Shown: positions 10,036 through 18,959, counted from the first letter of the stretch. The stretch: 64,000 nt of DNA from Candidatus Zixiibacteriota bacterium (GCA_017999435.1 JAGNLV010000003.1:1-64000), one strand, 5' to 3'. Notes: a model not told the origin generated them from the letters alone. A program made the numbers and translations.

Positions 10036-11734
10036 CGGCGAACTCCTTTACCGCAGTGGTGACGTTTCCCTTGACGGCGAAGACGAGCACGGGGAGGTCG
10101 CGACTCGCCAGGGCGCGCACATCGCCGATCGCCTGGGCCGTGATGAGCTGCCCGAAATCGTAGAACCGCCCGGGAATCTCGAGCCGGTCATAATCGGCCC
10201 GGAGGAAGACGATGAACCGGCCGACATCGGGCCCGCCCTTGTAGAGCTGGCCGATGGAATGGAGGTAGCGCGGTCCGTAGCCGCACAGGGTCGCGACCCC
10301 CCGGCGGCGCCGGATGGCCGCCCGCATGCCCGCGAACTGGCGATCCAGAGCGCGCTCTTCCTTGCTGTAGCAGAGCAGCGCGACATATTCGGGCGGCCGG
10401 AGGCCGGCCAGGAATCGGGTGAGCAGCCGTTTCAAATCGGCCAGGTCCGACGGGCGGAGGTGACTCTCGCCCCCGTGGCTCACGAGCGTGAGACGGCCGT
10501 AGGTCCGGCCCGCGGCCAGGTCGGCGAACTGGCCCGACTCGCGATATTGGTCCAGGATGCGTTCGGTGTTGCGTTTGCTCTCGGTGACGTTGGGTTCATC
10601 GAACGGGTTGATCCCCATGAGATAGCCGGCCGCGGCCACGGCGACCTCCCAGAGGAGAAACTGGCCGCCCAGGGCATCGTACGAGGGCAAACTGAGGTCG
10701 ACGATCGGGAACCCTTTCTTCCGGAAAGCGGCGCGAAGGTTCTCGGGCAGCGGAGGTTTTTCGGAGGCCAGGCGGAGGGTGACGAACATCCGATCGTCCC
10801 GGTAGTCCGCCGCTGCGCCGAGCGGCTCGCCGTCGATCGGGACTACACCCCTGGTCTTCTTCCCGGTCGACTCGGCCACCAGTTGCTCGATCCACGGGAC
10901 AAGCGGGGCGAGACCCCGCGAGGCGATGAATGTCATCTTGTCGCTGCCCGACTCGGCGCCCGCCGCCATGAGCGCGGCCAGCGCTGCGGCCGGGTTGGTC
11001 TCGTCGTCGCGCGCGCGGAGGATCTTCTCCATCGCATACGCATCGTCCAGCAGCGCCGCCAGGTTGACCCCGGCGAAGAAACCGGGGACGAGCCCGAAGT
11101 AGGAGAGGGCCGAGTAGCGCCCCCCGATGTCGGGCGGGTTCAGGTAGATGCGGCGGAATCCCTCGCTCCGGGCGGCGGAGTGCAGCGCGCTGTCCGAGTC
11201 GGTGATGGCGACGAACTGGCGCCCCTGCCGCGAAAAACCCTCCTGCCGCAGACGGTCGAGGAAGCAGATCATCTGCGAGCGCGTCTCGACCGTGGCGCCC
11301 GACTTGGAGGAGACGATGAAGAGCGTGCGGTCAAGCTGGACCTTGCGGAGAGCGGCGGTGACGGCGCGGGGATCGGTGGAATCGAGCACGGCAAAAGAGT
11401 CGAGCGATCGGTGGCGGCCGAAAATGCGGCCGAAGAGATCGGGGCAGAGCGAGGATCCGCCCATGCCGAGGAGCACGACGTCGCGGAAGCCCGCCTTGAT
11501 GACGTCGTGACCGAACGATTCGATGGCGGCGACGCGTTTGCGGATGGTGCCGGCCACATCGACCCAACCGAGGCGGTTGGCGATCTTGTCGCGGACGGCC
11601 GGCTGCCGCGAAAACAGCCCGGCGTCGCGCACCATGATGCGCGGCAGAACCGCGTTGCGTTCCAGCCGGCGCAGGGCGCGCTGACAGGCCGCCTCCGTCC
11701 GACCGGCACTAATGGAAAAGGCTCCCGGCTTCAC
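10010..11734 (-). CDS. pgi: glucose-6-phosphate isomerase, stand-alone form related to the Pgi half of transaldolase-Pgi fusions
   Basis: Interconverts glucose-6-phosphate and fructose-6-phosphate. The SIS fold is clear: VVLLGMGGSSLCPDLF with the sugar-phosphate loop, FIVSSKSGATVETRSQ, and NPPDIGGRYSALSYFGLVP. The C-terminal part (VALLCYSKEERALDRQF, then YGPRYLHSIGQLYKGGP) matches the Pgi domain of bifunctional transaldolase/Pgi proteins better than the classic 550-residue enzyme. No transaldolase domain precedes it here. The start is uncertain: I chose GTG 11734 (574 residues), which has GAGGTGG upstream with 8-base spacing; GTG 11746 is an alternative. The open frame runs on to 12319, but this extension is arginine/proline-rich shadow over queG. 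A good promoter sits 190 bases upstream. First gene of the pgi-tkt-glk-thiN operon. Confidence 0.88.
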   Translation of the reverse strand: MKPGAFSISAGRTEAACQRALRRLERNAVLPRIMVRDAGLFSRQPAVRDKIANRLGWVDVAGTIRKRVAAIESFGHDVIKAGFRDVVLLGMGGSSLCPDLFGRIFGRHRSLDSFAVLDSTDPRAVTAALRKVQLDRTLFIVSSKSGATVETRSQMICFLDRLRQEGFSRQGRQFVAITDSDSALHSAARSEGFRRIYLNPPDIGGRYSALSYFGLVPGFFAGVNLAALLDDAYAMEKILRARDDETNPAAALAALMAAGAESGSDKMTFIASRGLAPLVPWIEQLVAESTGKKTRGVVPIDGEPLGAAADYRDDRMFVTLRLASEKPPLPENLRAAFRKKGFPIVDLSLPSYDALGGQFLLWEVAVAAAGYLMGINPFDEPNVTESKRNTERILDQYRESGQFADLAAGRTYGRLTLVSHGGESHLRPSDLADLKRLLTRFLAGLRPPEYVALLCYSKEERALDRQFAGMRAAIRRRRGVATLCGYGPRYLHSIGQLYKGGPDVGRFIVFLRADYDRLEIPGRFYDFGQLITAQAIGDVRALASRDLPVLVFAVKGNVTTAVKEFADVLHAVCQ

Positions 11735-11925
11735 CGTTGTTGCCACCTCACTGCTATTGGAACTGGGATTTTCCTGCTCGTGCGGGCGCGGCGCGACGCG
11801 GGAGGGACGGAGAGCGCGACCGGGGCCGAAGGCCCGGGGGAGCAGCGGCGCACGGAGATCCGCCCCGGACCCCGGCCGGAGCCCGTTCGGATCGCTGTCG
11901 CTTGCGCGTCCTTGACCATACGGCA

Positions 11926-11954
11926 ATAATAGGCACATCCCCCGGACGGGGCAA
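11926..11954 (-). promoter_or_regulatory. sigma-70 promoter of the pgi-tkt-thiN operon
   Basis: Minus strand: TTGCCC (11949-11954), 17-base spacer, TATTAT (11926-11931, 5 of 6). Predicted start near 11919, giving an untranslated leader of about 185 bases that contains a GC-rich dyad (GGGCC GAA GGCCC). Located directly after the queG stop codon. Confidence 0.62.
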
Positions 11955-11958
11955 CCGT

Positions 11959-12957
11959 TTATTGCGGAACCTCTCCCCCGCCGGCGGCGCCGCCGCCTTC
12001 CCGGGTGCGGCGGCTCTCGTTCTCCAGGACGATCCGGGCGTTGCGCTGCAGGCCCTCCAGGCGCGGCCGAACGAGCGGCGTGCCGGCCGCGAACGCGAGG
12101 AACTCCTCGCGGTCGCGCAGGGCGAGGACGCGCCGGGTGTCGACGAACTCCCCCGCGCCGGCGGCCGGCAGGAGTTCCCGGTGCGGGGTCGGCGTCGCCC
12201 GCCGATTGTACGGGCAGACCTGCTGGCAAATGTCGCAGCCGAAAATGAGCGCCCCCATGCGGCTCTGCAGCGCTTCGGGAATCGCGCGGGGTCGTTCGAT
12301 GGTCAGGTACGAGATGCACTTCGCGGCCTCGATCATGGCCGGGCCGACGATGGCCCCGGTCGGGCAGGCATCAATGCAGGCGGTGCACTCCCCGCAGGCG
12401 CCGTGGCGCCCGCCGCAGGGTTCGTCCGGATCAAGCGCCAGCGATGTGAGGATCTCGGAGAGGAAGACCCACGATCCAAACGTCCGGTTGATGAGCATGC
12501 TGTTCTTGCCGATGAAGCCGAGCCCGGCCCTGGCCGCATAGGCGCGTTCGAGAAAGGGGCCGTAGTCGACGTACCAGATGAAGTCGTGGCGCTGCGGGGC
12601 AACCTGCTCCTGCAGGCGTTGGATCAGGTGGAGGGTCAGGCGCCGGATGACCTTGTGGTAGTCGCGGCCCCGGGCGTAGCGGGAGACGCGGCCGTGGCCC
12701 GGCGGGCGATCGGGGCTGTTGGGATTGTAGTAGTTAACGCCGAGCATGATGACCGACTTGACGCTCGGCAGCAGTTCTCTTGGGTCAACGCGACGGTGTG
12801 TGGAGCGGGCGATCCAGTGCATCTCGGCGTGGCGGCCCTCGGCGAGCCACCGGAGAAACCGGTCGCGGGCCTCGGGGATGACCTCGGGGGAGGTGACGCC
12901 GCAGAGGTCGAAGCCGGCGGCGGCGGCGAGGCGTTTGACGAGTTCGCTGGTGAGCAT
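11959..12957 (-). CDS. queG: epoxyqueuosine reductase
   Basis: Cobalamin- and iron-sulfur-dependent enzyme performing the last step of queuosine synthesis in the wobble position of tRNAs for Asp, Asn, His and Tyr. The 332-residue length is typical. The N-terminal cobalamin-binding domain contains GVNYYNP and the [12 protein letters not shown] signature with the catalytic region [24 protein letters not shown]. Two [4Fe-4S] motifs follow, [15 protein letters not shown] and [11 protein letters not shown]. The ATG at 12957 has AAGG five bases upstream. The C-terminal tail is glycine- and glutamate-rich and lacks the HEAT-like extension of longer QueG. A 104-base gap separates it from nfnB upstream on the same strand, so co-transcription is possible. 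Confidence 0.95.
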   Translation of the reverse strand: MLTSELVKRLAAAAGFDLCGVTSPEVIPEARDRFLRWLAEGRHAEMHWIARSTHRRVDPRELLPSVKSVIMLGVNYYNPNSPDRPPGHGRVSRYARGRDYHKVIRRLTLHLIQRLQEQVAPQRHDFIWYVDYGPFLERAYAARAGLGFIGKNSMLINRTFGSWVFLSEILTSLALDPDEPCGGRHGACGECTACIDACPTGAIVGPAMIEAAKCISYLTIERPRAIPEALQSRMGALIFGCDICQQVCPYNRRATPTPHRELLPAAGAGEFVDTRRVLALRDREEFLAFAAGTPLVRPRLEGLQRNARIVLENESRRTREGGGAAGGGEVPQ

Positions 12958-13061
12958 GGCGGCCTTGACGGGCGGCGGAGGGTGAAACAGCGAAGGCGGA
13001 CCGCGCGGCCCGCCTCTGCTGTATTGCTACCATCACCCGGAGGGAGAAATCCGCCGCGGGC

Positions 13062-14540
13062 TTATGTCCTGACTTTCTCCATCATGTACTTGTGCATGGC
13101 GCGGGCGGCTTTCTTCCCCGCCCCGGCGGCGAGGATGACCGTGGCCCCGCCGGTGACGATGTCGCCGCCGGCGTAGACCCCCTCGCGGGAGGTCTGCATG
13201 GTCTCCTCGTCGACGACGATATTCTGCCACCGGTTGGTCTTGAGGCCGGGAGTGGTCTGCGGGATCAGCGGGTTGGAACCGTTGCCGATCGCCACGACCA
13301 CGAGATCGACCTCCATGGTGAAATTCGAACCTTCTATGGGGACGGGCCGGCGCCGGCCGGAGGCGTCCGGTTCGCCGAGCTCCATCTGGAGGCACTCCAT
13401 CGCCCGCACCCGGTTCCGTTCATCGCCCAGGAACCGGATGGGGGTCGTGAGCATGTGGAACTGCACGCCCTCTTCGAGCGCGTGGTGGATTTCCTCCTTG
13501 CGGGCGGGCATTTCGGCCTCGCTGCGGCGGTAGACGATGTAGGCATTTTCGGCGCCGAGCCGGAGGGCGGTGCGGACGGCATCCATGGCCGTGTTGCCGC
13601 CGCCGAGGACGGCGACGTTGCGGCCGCGGATGATCGGCGTGTCGTAGCTGTCCTCCTCGAACGCCCGCATGAGGTTCGACCGGGTGAGGTACTCGTTGGC
13701 GGAGTAGATGCCGATGAGGTTTTCGCCGGGGACGCCCATGAAATTCGGCAGGCCGGCGCCAGTGCCGATGAAAACCGCGTCGTAGCCCATCTCGAAGAGC
13801 TCGTCGATGGTGTCCATTTTGCCGATGACGGTGGAATTGCGGAATTCGACGCCGAGGTCGCGGAGGTAGTCGCACTCGGACTGGACGATCGCCTTGGGGA
13901 GGCGGAATTCGGGAATGCCGTAGACGAGCACGCCGCCGGGCTTGTGGAGAGCCTCGAAAATAGTGACCTCGTGGCCGAGAAGGATGAGGTCGCCGGCGAC
14001 CGTGAGTCCGGCCGGGCCGGCGCCGACGACCGCGGCTTTGCGCCCCGTCGGCGGCTGCTTCCGGGGAAGCTGGACGAGATGGTTCTCGCGCTCGTAGTCG
14101 GCGACGAAGCGTTCGAGGGCGCCGATCGCGACCGGCTGGAACTTCTTGTGCAGCACGCAGGCGATTTCGCACTGCTCCTCCTGCGGGCAGACGCGGCCGC
14201 AGACGGCGGGCAGGGAGTTCGTCTCCTTGATCTTGCGGGCGGCGGCGGCGAAGTCCTTTTCCAGGATGAGGCGGATGAAGCCGGGGATGTCGACCTCCAC
14301 CGGGCAGCCCTTGATGCAGGGGGCTTTGGGACACTCGAGACAGCGCTGGGCCTCGGTGAGCGCCAGGTCAATCGTGAACCCGAAGGGAACCTCTTTGAAA
14401 TTGCCGACCCGCACCTCCGCCTGCTGTTCCGGCATCTTCTGGCGCGGGATGCGCATGCGGTCTTTCTTGGCGATCGGATTCGAGGAGCCGGCCTCGGCCC
14501 GGGATTCATCCTGCCCCAGGGCGGTGTCTTTTTCGCTCAT
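13062..14540 (-). CDS. nfnB: NADPH-binding large subunit of Nfn transhydrogenase (GltA/glutamate synthase small-subunit family)
   Basis: A 492-residue flavoprotein. The N-terminal region binds two [4Fe-4S] clusters through CLECPKAPCIKGCP and CGRVCPQEEQCEIAC. A FAD-binding Rossmann motif AVVGAGPAGLTVAGDL and an NADP-binding motif VAVLGGGNTAMDAVRTALRLG follow. Alone it could be called glutamate synthase small subunit, but the partner gene immediately upstream is the ferredoxin-NADP reductase-like NfnA, and no large glutamate synthase subunit is nearby. The pair is therefore best read as NADH-dependent reduced ferredoxin:NADP oxidoreductase, which bifurcates electrons from NADPH to NAD and ferredoxin or the reverse. 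Start: ATG 14540 with GAGGA seven bases upstream and overlapping the end of nfnA. The upstream ATG at 14561 would lie inside nfnA. Confidence 0.9.
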   Translation of the reverse strand: MSEKDTALGQDESRAEAGSSNPIAKKDRMRIPRQKMPEQQAEVRVGNFKEVPFGFTIDLALTEAQRCLECPKAPCIKGCPVEVDIPGFIRLILEKDFAAAARKIKETNSLPAVCGRVCPQEEQCEIACVLHKKFQPVAIGALERFVADYERENHLVQLPRKQPPTGRKAAVVGAGPAGLTVAGDLILLGHEVTIFEALHKPGGVLVYGIPEFRLPKAIVQSECDYLRDLGVEFRNSTVIGKMDTIDELFEMGYDAVFIGTGAGLPNFMGVPGENLIGIYSANEYLTRSNLMRAFEEDSYDTPIIRGRNVAVLGGGNTAMDAVRTALRLGAENAYIVYRRSEAEMPARKEEIHHALEEGVQFHMLTTPIRFLGDERNRVRAMECLQMELGEPDASGRRRPVPIEGSNFTMEVDLVVVAIGNGSNPLIPQTTPGLKTNRWQNIVVDEETMQTSREGVYAGGDIVTGGATVILAAGAGKKAARAMHKYMMEKVRT

Positions 14541-14550
14541 GGTCGTTTCC

Positions 14551-15429
14551 TCACTTCTCATCCGGGTAGGCGAAGGCCTGGACGGACTTGGTCAGGCGGC
14601 AGTTCGGGTCGTCGAGCAGCCGTTTCATCGCCCGCCGCTCCTGCTCGCGGTAGGCCGTCAGGCGGGAGGTGAGCAGGTCGAAATCGACCAGGTGGCCGTC
14701 GAAATCCGGACCATCGACGCAGGCAAACTTGGTTTCCTCGCCGATTTTCACGCGGCACCCGCCGCACATGCCCGTGCCGTCGATCATCAGCGGGTTCAGC
14801 GACACCCAGGTCGAGACGCCGTAGGGCGCCGTCAGCTTTGACACGACGCGCATCATCGGCACCGGGCCGATCGCCATGATGTGCTTGATCGGGGCGCCGC
14901 GGTCGAGAAGCTGCTTGAGAACGTCGGAGACAAAACCATGGTGGCCATAGGATCCGTCGTCCGTGCACGGGTAGAACTCATCGGCCACGGCCTTGTGCTC
15001 CTCTTCGTAAAAAAGCAGGTCCCTGGTGCGGGCGCCGATGATCGTGACCACTTTGTTGCCGGCTTTTTTGAAGGCCTGGGCGATCGGGTAGACCGGCGCG
15101 ATGCCGATGCCGCCCCCGACGACGCAGGCGGTGCCCCAGGTATCGACGTGGGTGGGGATGCCGAGCGGCCCGACGCAATCGGACAGCTCGTGGCCCGGCG
15201 CAACGGTCGTCATCAACGCCGAGGTCTTCCCCACGACCTGGTAGACGATGGTGAGGAGTCCGTTGGCTTGGTCGAGGCCGGCGATCGACATCGGCACGCG
15301 CTCCCCCTCGTTGTTGACGCGCAGGATGACGAATTGGCCGGCTTTGGCTTTCGCGACGAGGCGCGGGACAGCCACGCGCATTTTCCAGATCATCGGGCCG
15401 AGTTCAACATTGTCGACAATCTTAGGCAT
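14551..15429 (-). CDS. nfnA: NfnA, ferredoxin-NADP reductase-type subunit of Nfn transhydrogenase
   Basis: A 292-residue FAD/NAD-binding protein of the dihydroorotate dehydrogenase electron-transfer / sulfide dehydrogenase subunit family. It has the FAD-binding beta-barrel region (GERVPMSIAGLD), a nucleotide-binding segment VVGGGIGIAPVYPIAQAF, and a C-terminal [2Fe-2S] cysteine cluster in GTGMCGGCRVKIGEETKFACVDGP. In characterised Nfn complexes this subunit holds the bifurcation-side FAD for NADH and passes electrons to NfnB. Start ATG 15429 has GGAGG upstream. A near-consensus promoter lies 35 bases before the start. The gene is followed by nfnB with only 10 bases between stop and next start. 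Confidence 0.92.
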   Translation of the reverse strand: MPKIVDNVELGPMIWKMRVAVPRLVAKAKAGQFVILRVNNEGERVPMSIAGLDQANGLLTIVYQVVGKTSALMTTVAPGHELSDCVGPLGIPTHVDTWGTACVVGGGIGIAPVYPIAQAFKKAGNKVVTIIGARTRDLLFYEEEHKAVADEFYPCTDDGSYGHHGFVSDVLKQLLDRGAPIKHIMAIGPVPMMRVVSKLTAPYGVSTWVSLNPLMIDGTGMCGGCRVKIGEETKFACVDGPDFDGHLVDFDLLTSRLTAYREQERRAMKRLLDDPNCRLTKSVQAFAYPDEK

Positions 15430-15463
15430 CAGACCTCCAAAGTGGTGGTAGAATCAGCCGAAG

Positions 15464-15491
15464 AATATACCAATTGGGGCCGAAAAATCAA
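15464..15491 (-). promoter_or_regulatory. sigma-70 promoter of nfnAB
   Basis: Minus strand: TTGATT (15486-15491), 16-base spacer, TATATT (15464-15469). Start predicted near 15457, giving a leader of about 28 bases with the GGAGG ribosome site. Confidence 0.7.
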
Positions 15492-15756
15492 GCTTATCCG
15501 GTCAATTTTACTCCTGTTAGGTCGAGCAAAACCGGTACGATCGGGTATTTTTTTTCGCGCACATTCGCTTGGGGCACATGTCCTTCCCGACCGACCCGGA
15601 ACGGGTGGTCCGACGCGCGACGGAGGGACCAAATAGCCCCGATCTGGTCTATTTTCGACGATTCCCCGAATGAAATCACGCTGCGGAGCGGGCCGGAAAC
15701 AGGCGCGAAAGTGACTGAACTACAACGCAGAATGCGCGTTTTTCGAGCGGCATCAC

Positions 15757-15785
15757 TTGAGTTTTTGGGGCGGACGACATATATT
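15757..15785 (+). promoter_or_regulatory. sigma-70 promoter of the ornithine aminotransferase gene
   Basis: TTGAGT (15757-15762), 17-base spacer, TATATT (15780-15785). Start predicted near 15792, about 42 bases ahead of the ATG, with GAGGTG as ribosome site. Confidence 0.72.
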
Positions 15786-15833
15786 TGGGCGACGTGTAAC
15801 GCCATTTTTTATGGCTTTTTTACGAGGTGTACC

Positions 15834-17114
15834 ATGGCTGATGTAAGAACGACTCACCGCGGACCGGTTGGGTACTCGACGTACTCTGACCAGATGATCT
15901 ACGATTTCGAGAGCAGTTACGGTGCACACCATTACAGTCGTCAGCATCTGGTGGTCCGGAAGGCCGAGGGGATCTGGTTGCACGATGAGAAGGGCGACCG
16001 GTACCTCGATTGCCTGGCGGCCTACTCGGCCGTGAACCAGGGCCACCACCATCCGCGTATTGTTCAGGCGGTCGTTGAGGCGCTCCAGAGCGGTTACGGC
16101 TCGGTCATTTCCAACGTCGTCTATACCGATCCCCTGGGCGTGTTCCTCAAGAAGCTGGCGACGCTGGTGCCGCAGATGGGCCCGCGTTTCGGCGACAACG
16201 GCAACAAGGTGCTGCCGAAAAACGGCGGGGTCGAATCGGTGGAGACGGCCGTCAAGCTGGCCCGGTACTACGGCTACAAGGAGAAGGGGATTCCGGACGG
16301 GCAGCAGGAGATCGTGGTCTTCAACAACAATTTCCACGGCCGCATGATCACCACGGTGTCCTTCTCCAGCAACGCCTACTACAAACAGGGATTCGGCCCG
16401 CTCACGCCGGGGTTCCGGACGGTTGATTTCGGCAGCCTCGACAAGGTGGAGAAAGCCATTACCAAGAACACCTGCGGGATCCTCGTCGAGCCGATGCAGG
16501 GGGAGGGCGGGATGTACCAGGCGCCGGCCGGGTTCCTCAAAGGGCTGCGCGAGCTCTCCGACCGCCACAACCTCATCCTCCTGTTCGACGAGATCCAGGT
16601 GGGACTCGGGCGGACCGGCAAGATGTTTGCGTTCGAGCACGAAGGGGTGGTTCCGGACGGCATCATCCTGGGCAAGGCGCTCTCGGGCGGGCTGGTGCCC
16701 CTGTCGTGTTTCGTCACCAACGCGAAACTCATGGACATCGTTTTCCAGCCGGGCCGGGACGGGTCGACCTACGGCGGCTACCCGCTCGCGTGCGTGGCCG
16801 GGAATGCGGCGCTCGACGTGATTGTCGAGGAGCGGCTGCCGGAGAACGCCGATCAGGTCGGCGCTTACCTCGCCGAGCAGATCCGGGCGATCGGGGCGCG
16901 CTCGCCGCACGTGAAAGAGGTGCGGGCCCGCGGGCTGTTTATCGGCATCGAGGTCAAGAACGGCGACGCCATGAAGTACTGCCGGGAGATGCTCGGAGCG
17001 CGCCTGATGGCCAACGACAGCCACGGGCACACGATCCGGATCTCGCCGCCGCTCATCATCACGAAGAAGGACGCCGACTTTATCGCGGCCGGTTTGGAGC
17101 GCGTGCTCGTGTAG
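15834..17114 (+). CDS. rocD: ornithine/acetylornithine-type class III aminotransferase
   Basis: A 426-residue PLP enzyme of the class III aminotransferases. The N-terminus YGAHHYSRQHLVVRKAEG matches ornithine aminotransferases (usually YGAHNY). The active-site region is LLFDEIQVGLGRTG, and the PLP-lysine is K281 in ILGKALSGGLVP. Length agrees with ornithine-oxo-acid transaminase, which makes glutamate semialdehyde from ornithine. Lysine or acetylornithine activity is possible; no other arginine or proline pathway gene adjoins it. It is monocistronic: own promoter upstream and a strong hairpin terminator 32 bases downstream. Start ATG 15834, GAGGTG four bases upstream; the ORF extends further 5' but only through intergenic sequence containing the promoter. 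Confidence 0.85.
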   Translation: MADVRTTHRGPVGYSTYSDQMIYDFESSYGAHHYSRQHLVVRKAEGIWLHDEKGDRYLDCLAAYSAVNQGHHHPRIVQAVVEALQSGYGSVISNVVYTDPLGVFLKKLATLVPQMGPRFGDNGNKVLPKNGGVESVETAVKLARYYGYKEKGIPDGQQEIVVFNNNFHGRMITTVSFSSNAYYKQGFGPLTPGFRTVDFGSLDKVEKAITKNTCGILVEPMQGEGGMYQAPAGFLKGLRELSDRHNLILLFDEIQVGLGRTGKMFAFEHEGVVPDGIILGKALSGGLVPLSCFVTNAKLMDIVFQPGRDGSTYGGYPLACVAGNAALDVIVEERLPENADQVGAYLAEQIRAIGARSPHVKEVRARGLFIGIEVKNGDAMKYCREMLGARLMANDSHGHTIRISPPLIITKKDADFIAAGLERVLV

Positions 17115-17146
17115 CGGGCGGGAGCCCACGAGCGACGTTTATAACA

Positions 17147-17177
17147 GCGCGGCGGATCAGGTGATCCGCCGTGCTTT
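17147..17177 (+). terminator. strong intrinsic terminator after the aminotransferase gene
   Basis: GGCGGATCA (17151-17159) and TGATCCGCC (17162-17170) pair perfectly across GG; flanking GCGC and GTGC extend the stem. Seven T residues follow. It may also stop transcription from the opposite strand. Confidence 0.9.
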
Positions 17178-17202
17178 TTTTGTGCGGCGCATCAGCTTTG
17201 GA

Positions 17203-17883
17203 TCAAGGCTCAGTCCGGGCGGGGCGGGATTCAGTGAGATCCCGGAGGAGGTCGGCGGTCCGCGTTACGTGCGCGAACCCGAACGCCAGGCCCATGAGGG
17301 CGGCCAGATGCAGTTCCTCGCTGACCGACCCGGCGGCATCGGCCGGAAAGAACACGCGGTAGTCGCGGAAGTAGGCGTCGCGGGCGGTGGATTCGCAGCA
17401 GAGGTTGGTCATCACGCCGGTGATGACAAGGTCGGTGATGCGCAGGCCGCGCAGGACGATCTCGAGGTCGGTGCCGTAGAAAGCCGAGTAGCGGTGTTTC
17501 GCAATGACCTTCTCCCCCGCCGCCGGGGCGAGGTCGGGGTGAATTTCGCTCTCCGGGGTTCCCTCGAGGCACATTCCTTTCCACCACCAGGCCATGATGC
17601 CGGCGTCGTGACCGGACGGGTGGTGAACGTGCTTTGTGTAGATGACGGGACGGTTCTGCGCCCGGAAGGCAGCGATCAGCAGAATTACATTGGGAATGAT
17701 CGGCGGACCGCCGCAGGTGAAGGCGGCGGAGTTCGGGTCGAGGAAGAAGTTCTGCATGTCGACCACGAGGAGGGCGGAGGATCCCCGATTCAGGGTCATG
17801 GGGTGGCGATTCACCTGTTCGATGTGTTTCAGCCAGGCCGCGGTCTTTTCCGACAGGGAGCCGGTACGGGGGTTGCTTTCCAT
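17203..17883 (-). CDS. isochorismatase-family cysteine hydrolase
   Basis: A 226-residue cytoplasmic hydrolase of the isochorismatase/nicotinamidase superfamily. The catalytic Asp is in ALLVVDMQNFF, the Lys in KHRYSAFYGTDLE, and the nucleophilic Cys in the GVMTNLCCESTARDAY segment with the preceding cis-peptide region. Superfamily members cleave isochorismate, nicotinamide, N-carbamoyl compounds or peroxyureidoacrylate. GTDLEIVLR and the TARDA motif fit the general group but do not settle the substrate. The start is ATG 17883, with GAGG eight bases upstream; TTG 17889 is less likely. It follows an EamA transporter gene by 21 bases on the same strand, so the two may act on the same unknown compound. 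Confidence 0.87.
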   Translation of the reverse strand: MESNPRTGSLSEKTAAWLKHIEQVNRHPMTLNRGSSALLVVDMQNFFLDPNSAAFTCGGPPIIPNVILLIAAFRAQNRPVIYTKHVHHPSGHDAGIMAWWWKGMCLEGTPESEIHPDLAPAAGEKVIAKHRYSAFYGTDLEIVLRGLRITDLVITGVMTNLCCESTARDAYFRDYRVFFPADAAGSVSEELHLAALMGLAFGFAHVTRTADLLRDLTESRPARTEP

Positions 17884-17904
17884 TGGCAATGCCTCACGAG
17901 TCGT

Positions 17905-18846
17905 TCACGTGCCCGCCGGGGTGGTGCGGGATTGCTGCCCGGCGGGGCGGCGGACGGTTCCGAGGTAGATTCCGAGCAGGGTTATGGCTGCTCCGAGCGT
18001 CTGCAGCGGGGTCAGGCGTTCAGCGAAAAAGAGCGCCCCCCAGACGGCGGCCAGCACCGGCTGCAGCAGCAGGGCGAGGCCGCTCCGGTGGGCATCGAGA
18101 CGCGGGAGCGCCTGCGAGATCGCCCACCAGCCGAGCGCCTGCGCGACGAGGGCGAGCAGGACGAGGATGCCCACGCTCGTCCAGTCGGGCGGGAAGAATT
18201 CGTGCCGCTCATACAGCAACGAGGCGATCAGCAGGAAGAACGCCGCGGCGGACGACACCCAGGCCATGAGCGTGATGAAACTCGGCGGCGGTCCCTCCCG
18301 CTGCCCGGCAATCTTGATCGTGACGATGTAGTGGGCATAGAACACGGCCGTGAGCAGGCCGAGCAGCACTCCGCGGAGGTAGGGGGCGGTGAAGGCGATG
18401 TCGCTCCCGACCCCGATCAGCAGGATCAGGCCGAGAATCGCACCGGCCGCGGCGGCGAAGAATCCGAGCGTGAGCCGCTCCCTGAAGATGAAGTAGCTCA
18501 GGACGGCGGTGCCGAACACCTGCGTGTTGGCGAAAATGGTCGACATGCCGACGCCGACCAGGAGAACGGAGCGGTGCCAGACGAAGAGGTCGCCGGCGAA
18601 GAGGACGCCGGCGAGGATAGTCCAGCGTTTCAGCGCCCAGGGCAGGCCGAGGCGGTGGCCGGCGAGAGCCGCCCAGACAAAGAGGATGCCGGCGCCGAAG
18701 AAGGTTCGCCAGAAAGCGATGGCGCCCGGCCCCAGCCGGCCAGCCCCGAGCAATGTGACAAAAACCGCGGCGAAACTGATACACAGCGCCCCGAACGCCA
18801 GAATCGCCAGCGCCCGCCCGGTTCTCTCTTGCGAATGTCTGCGCAT
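17905..18846 (-). CDS. EamA/DMT-family transporter
   Basis: A 313-residue inner-membrane protein with ten predicted hydrophobic helices arranged as two five-helix EamA repeats; FWRTFFGAGILF and TQVFGTAVLSYFIFRERLT mark the first, QPVLAAVWGALFFAERLTP the second. The family exports metabolites such as amino acids, purine bases or amines, and the substrate cannot be predicted. I chose ATG 18846 (MRRHSQERTGR), giving a short basic N-terminus; a GTG at 18873 would extend it by nine residues. It precedes the isochorismatase-fold gene by 21 bases. One of three EamA proteins in this window (others at 38117-39067 and 51475-52389). Confidence 0.9.
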   Translation of the reverse strand: MRRHSQERTGRALAILAFGALCISFAAVFVTLLGAGRLGPGAIAFWRTFFGAGILFVWAALAGHRLGLPWALKRWTILAGVLFAGDLFVWHRSVLLVGVGMSTIFANTQVFGTAVLSYFIFRERLTLGFFAAAAGAILGLILLIGVGSDIAFTAPYLRGVLLGLLTAVFYAHYIVTIKIAGQREGPPPSFITLMAWVSSAAAFFLLIASLLYERHEFFPPDWTSVGILVLLALVAQALGWWAISQALPRLDAHRSGLALLLQPVLAAVWGALFFAERLTPLQTLGAAITLLGIYLGTVRRPAGQQSRTTPAGT

Positions 18847-18959
18847 GGCCCATGATAGCCGCGGCCGCAACACCGGCCAAGGAAATTCGTAGATTCTGCA
18901 GCCCCGCGTCTCTTGGCATCATCGTGCGGAAACGGCAGCGGCCGTGGAAGGAGGCTTGC

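Larger units (their letters stand above)
15430..15833. other. 404-base divergent intergenic region between nfnA and the aminotransferase
   Basis: Carries two outward-facing sigma-70 promoters (listed separately) at its ends. Between them, an imperfect 5-bp stem (CCGGT 32-36 with ATCGG 40-44 in the 15500s) is followed by eight T residues at 15548-15555, resembling a weak terminator on the plus strand. Nothing I recognise would produce a transcript ending there, unless a small RNA starts in this gap. No coding sequence is supported. Confidence 0.5.

Noticed and set aside
11735-12319. N-terminal extension of the pgi frame
   Set aside because: The added 195 residues overlap queG antisense and cross a good promoter and ribosome site; family alignment begins near 11734.
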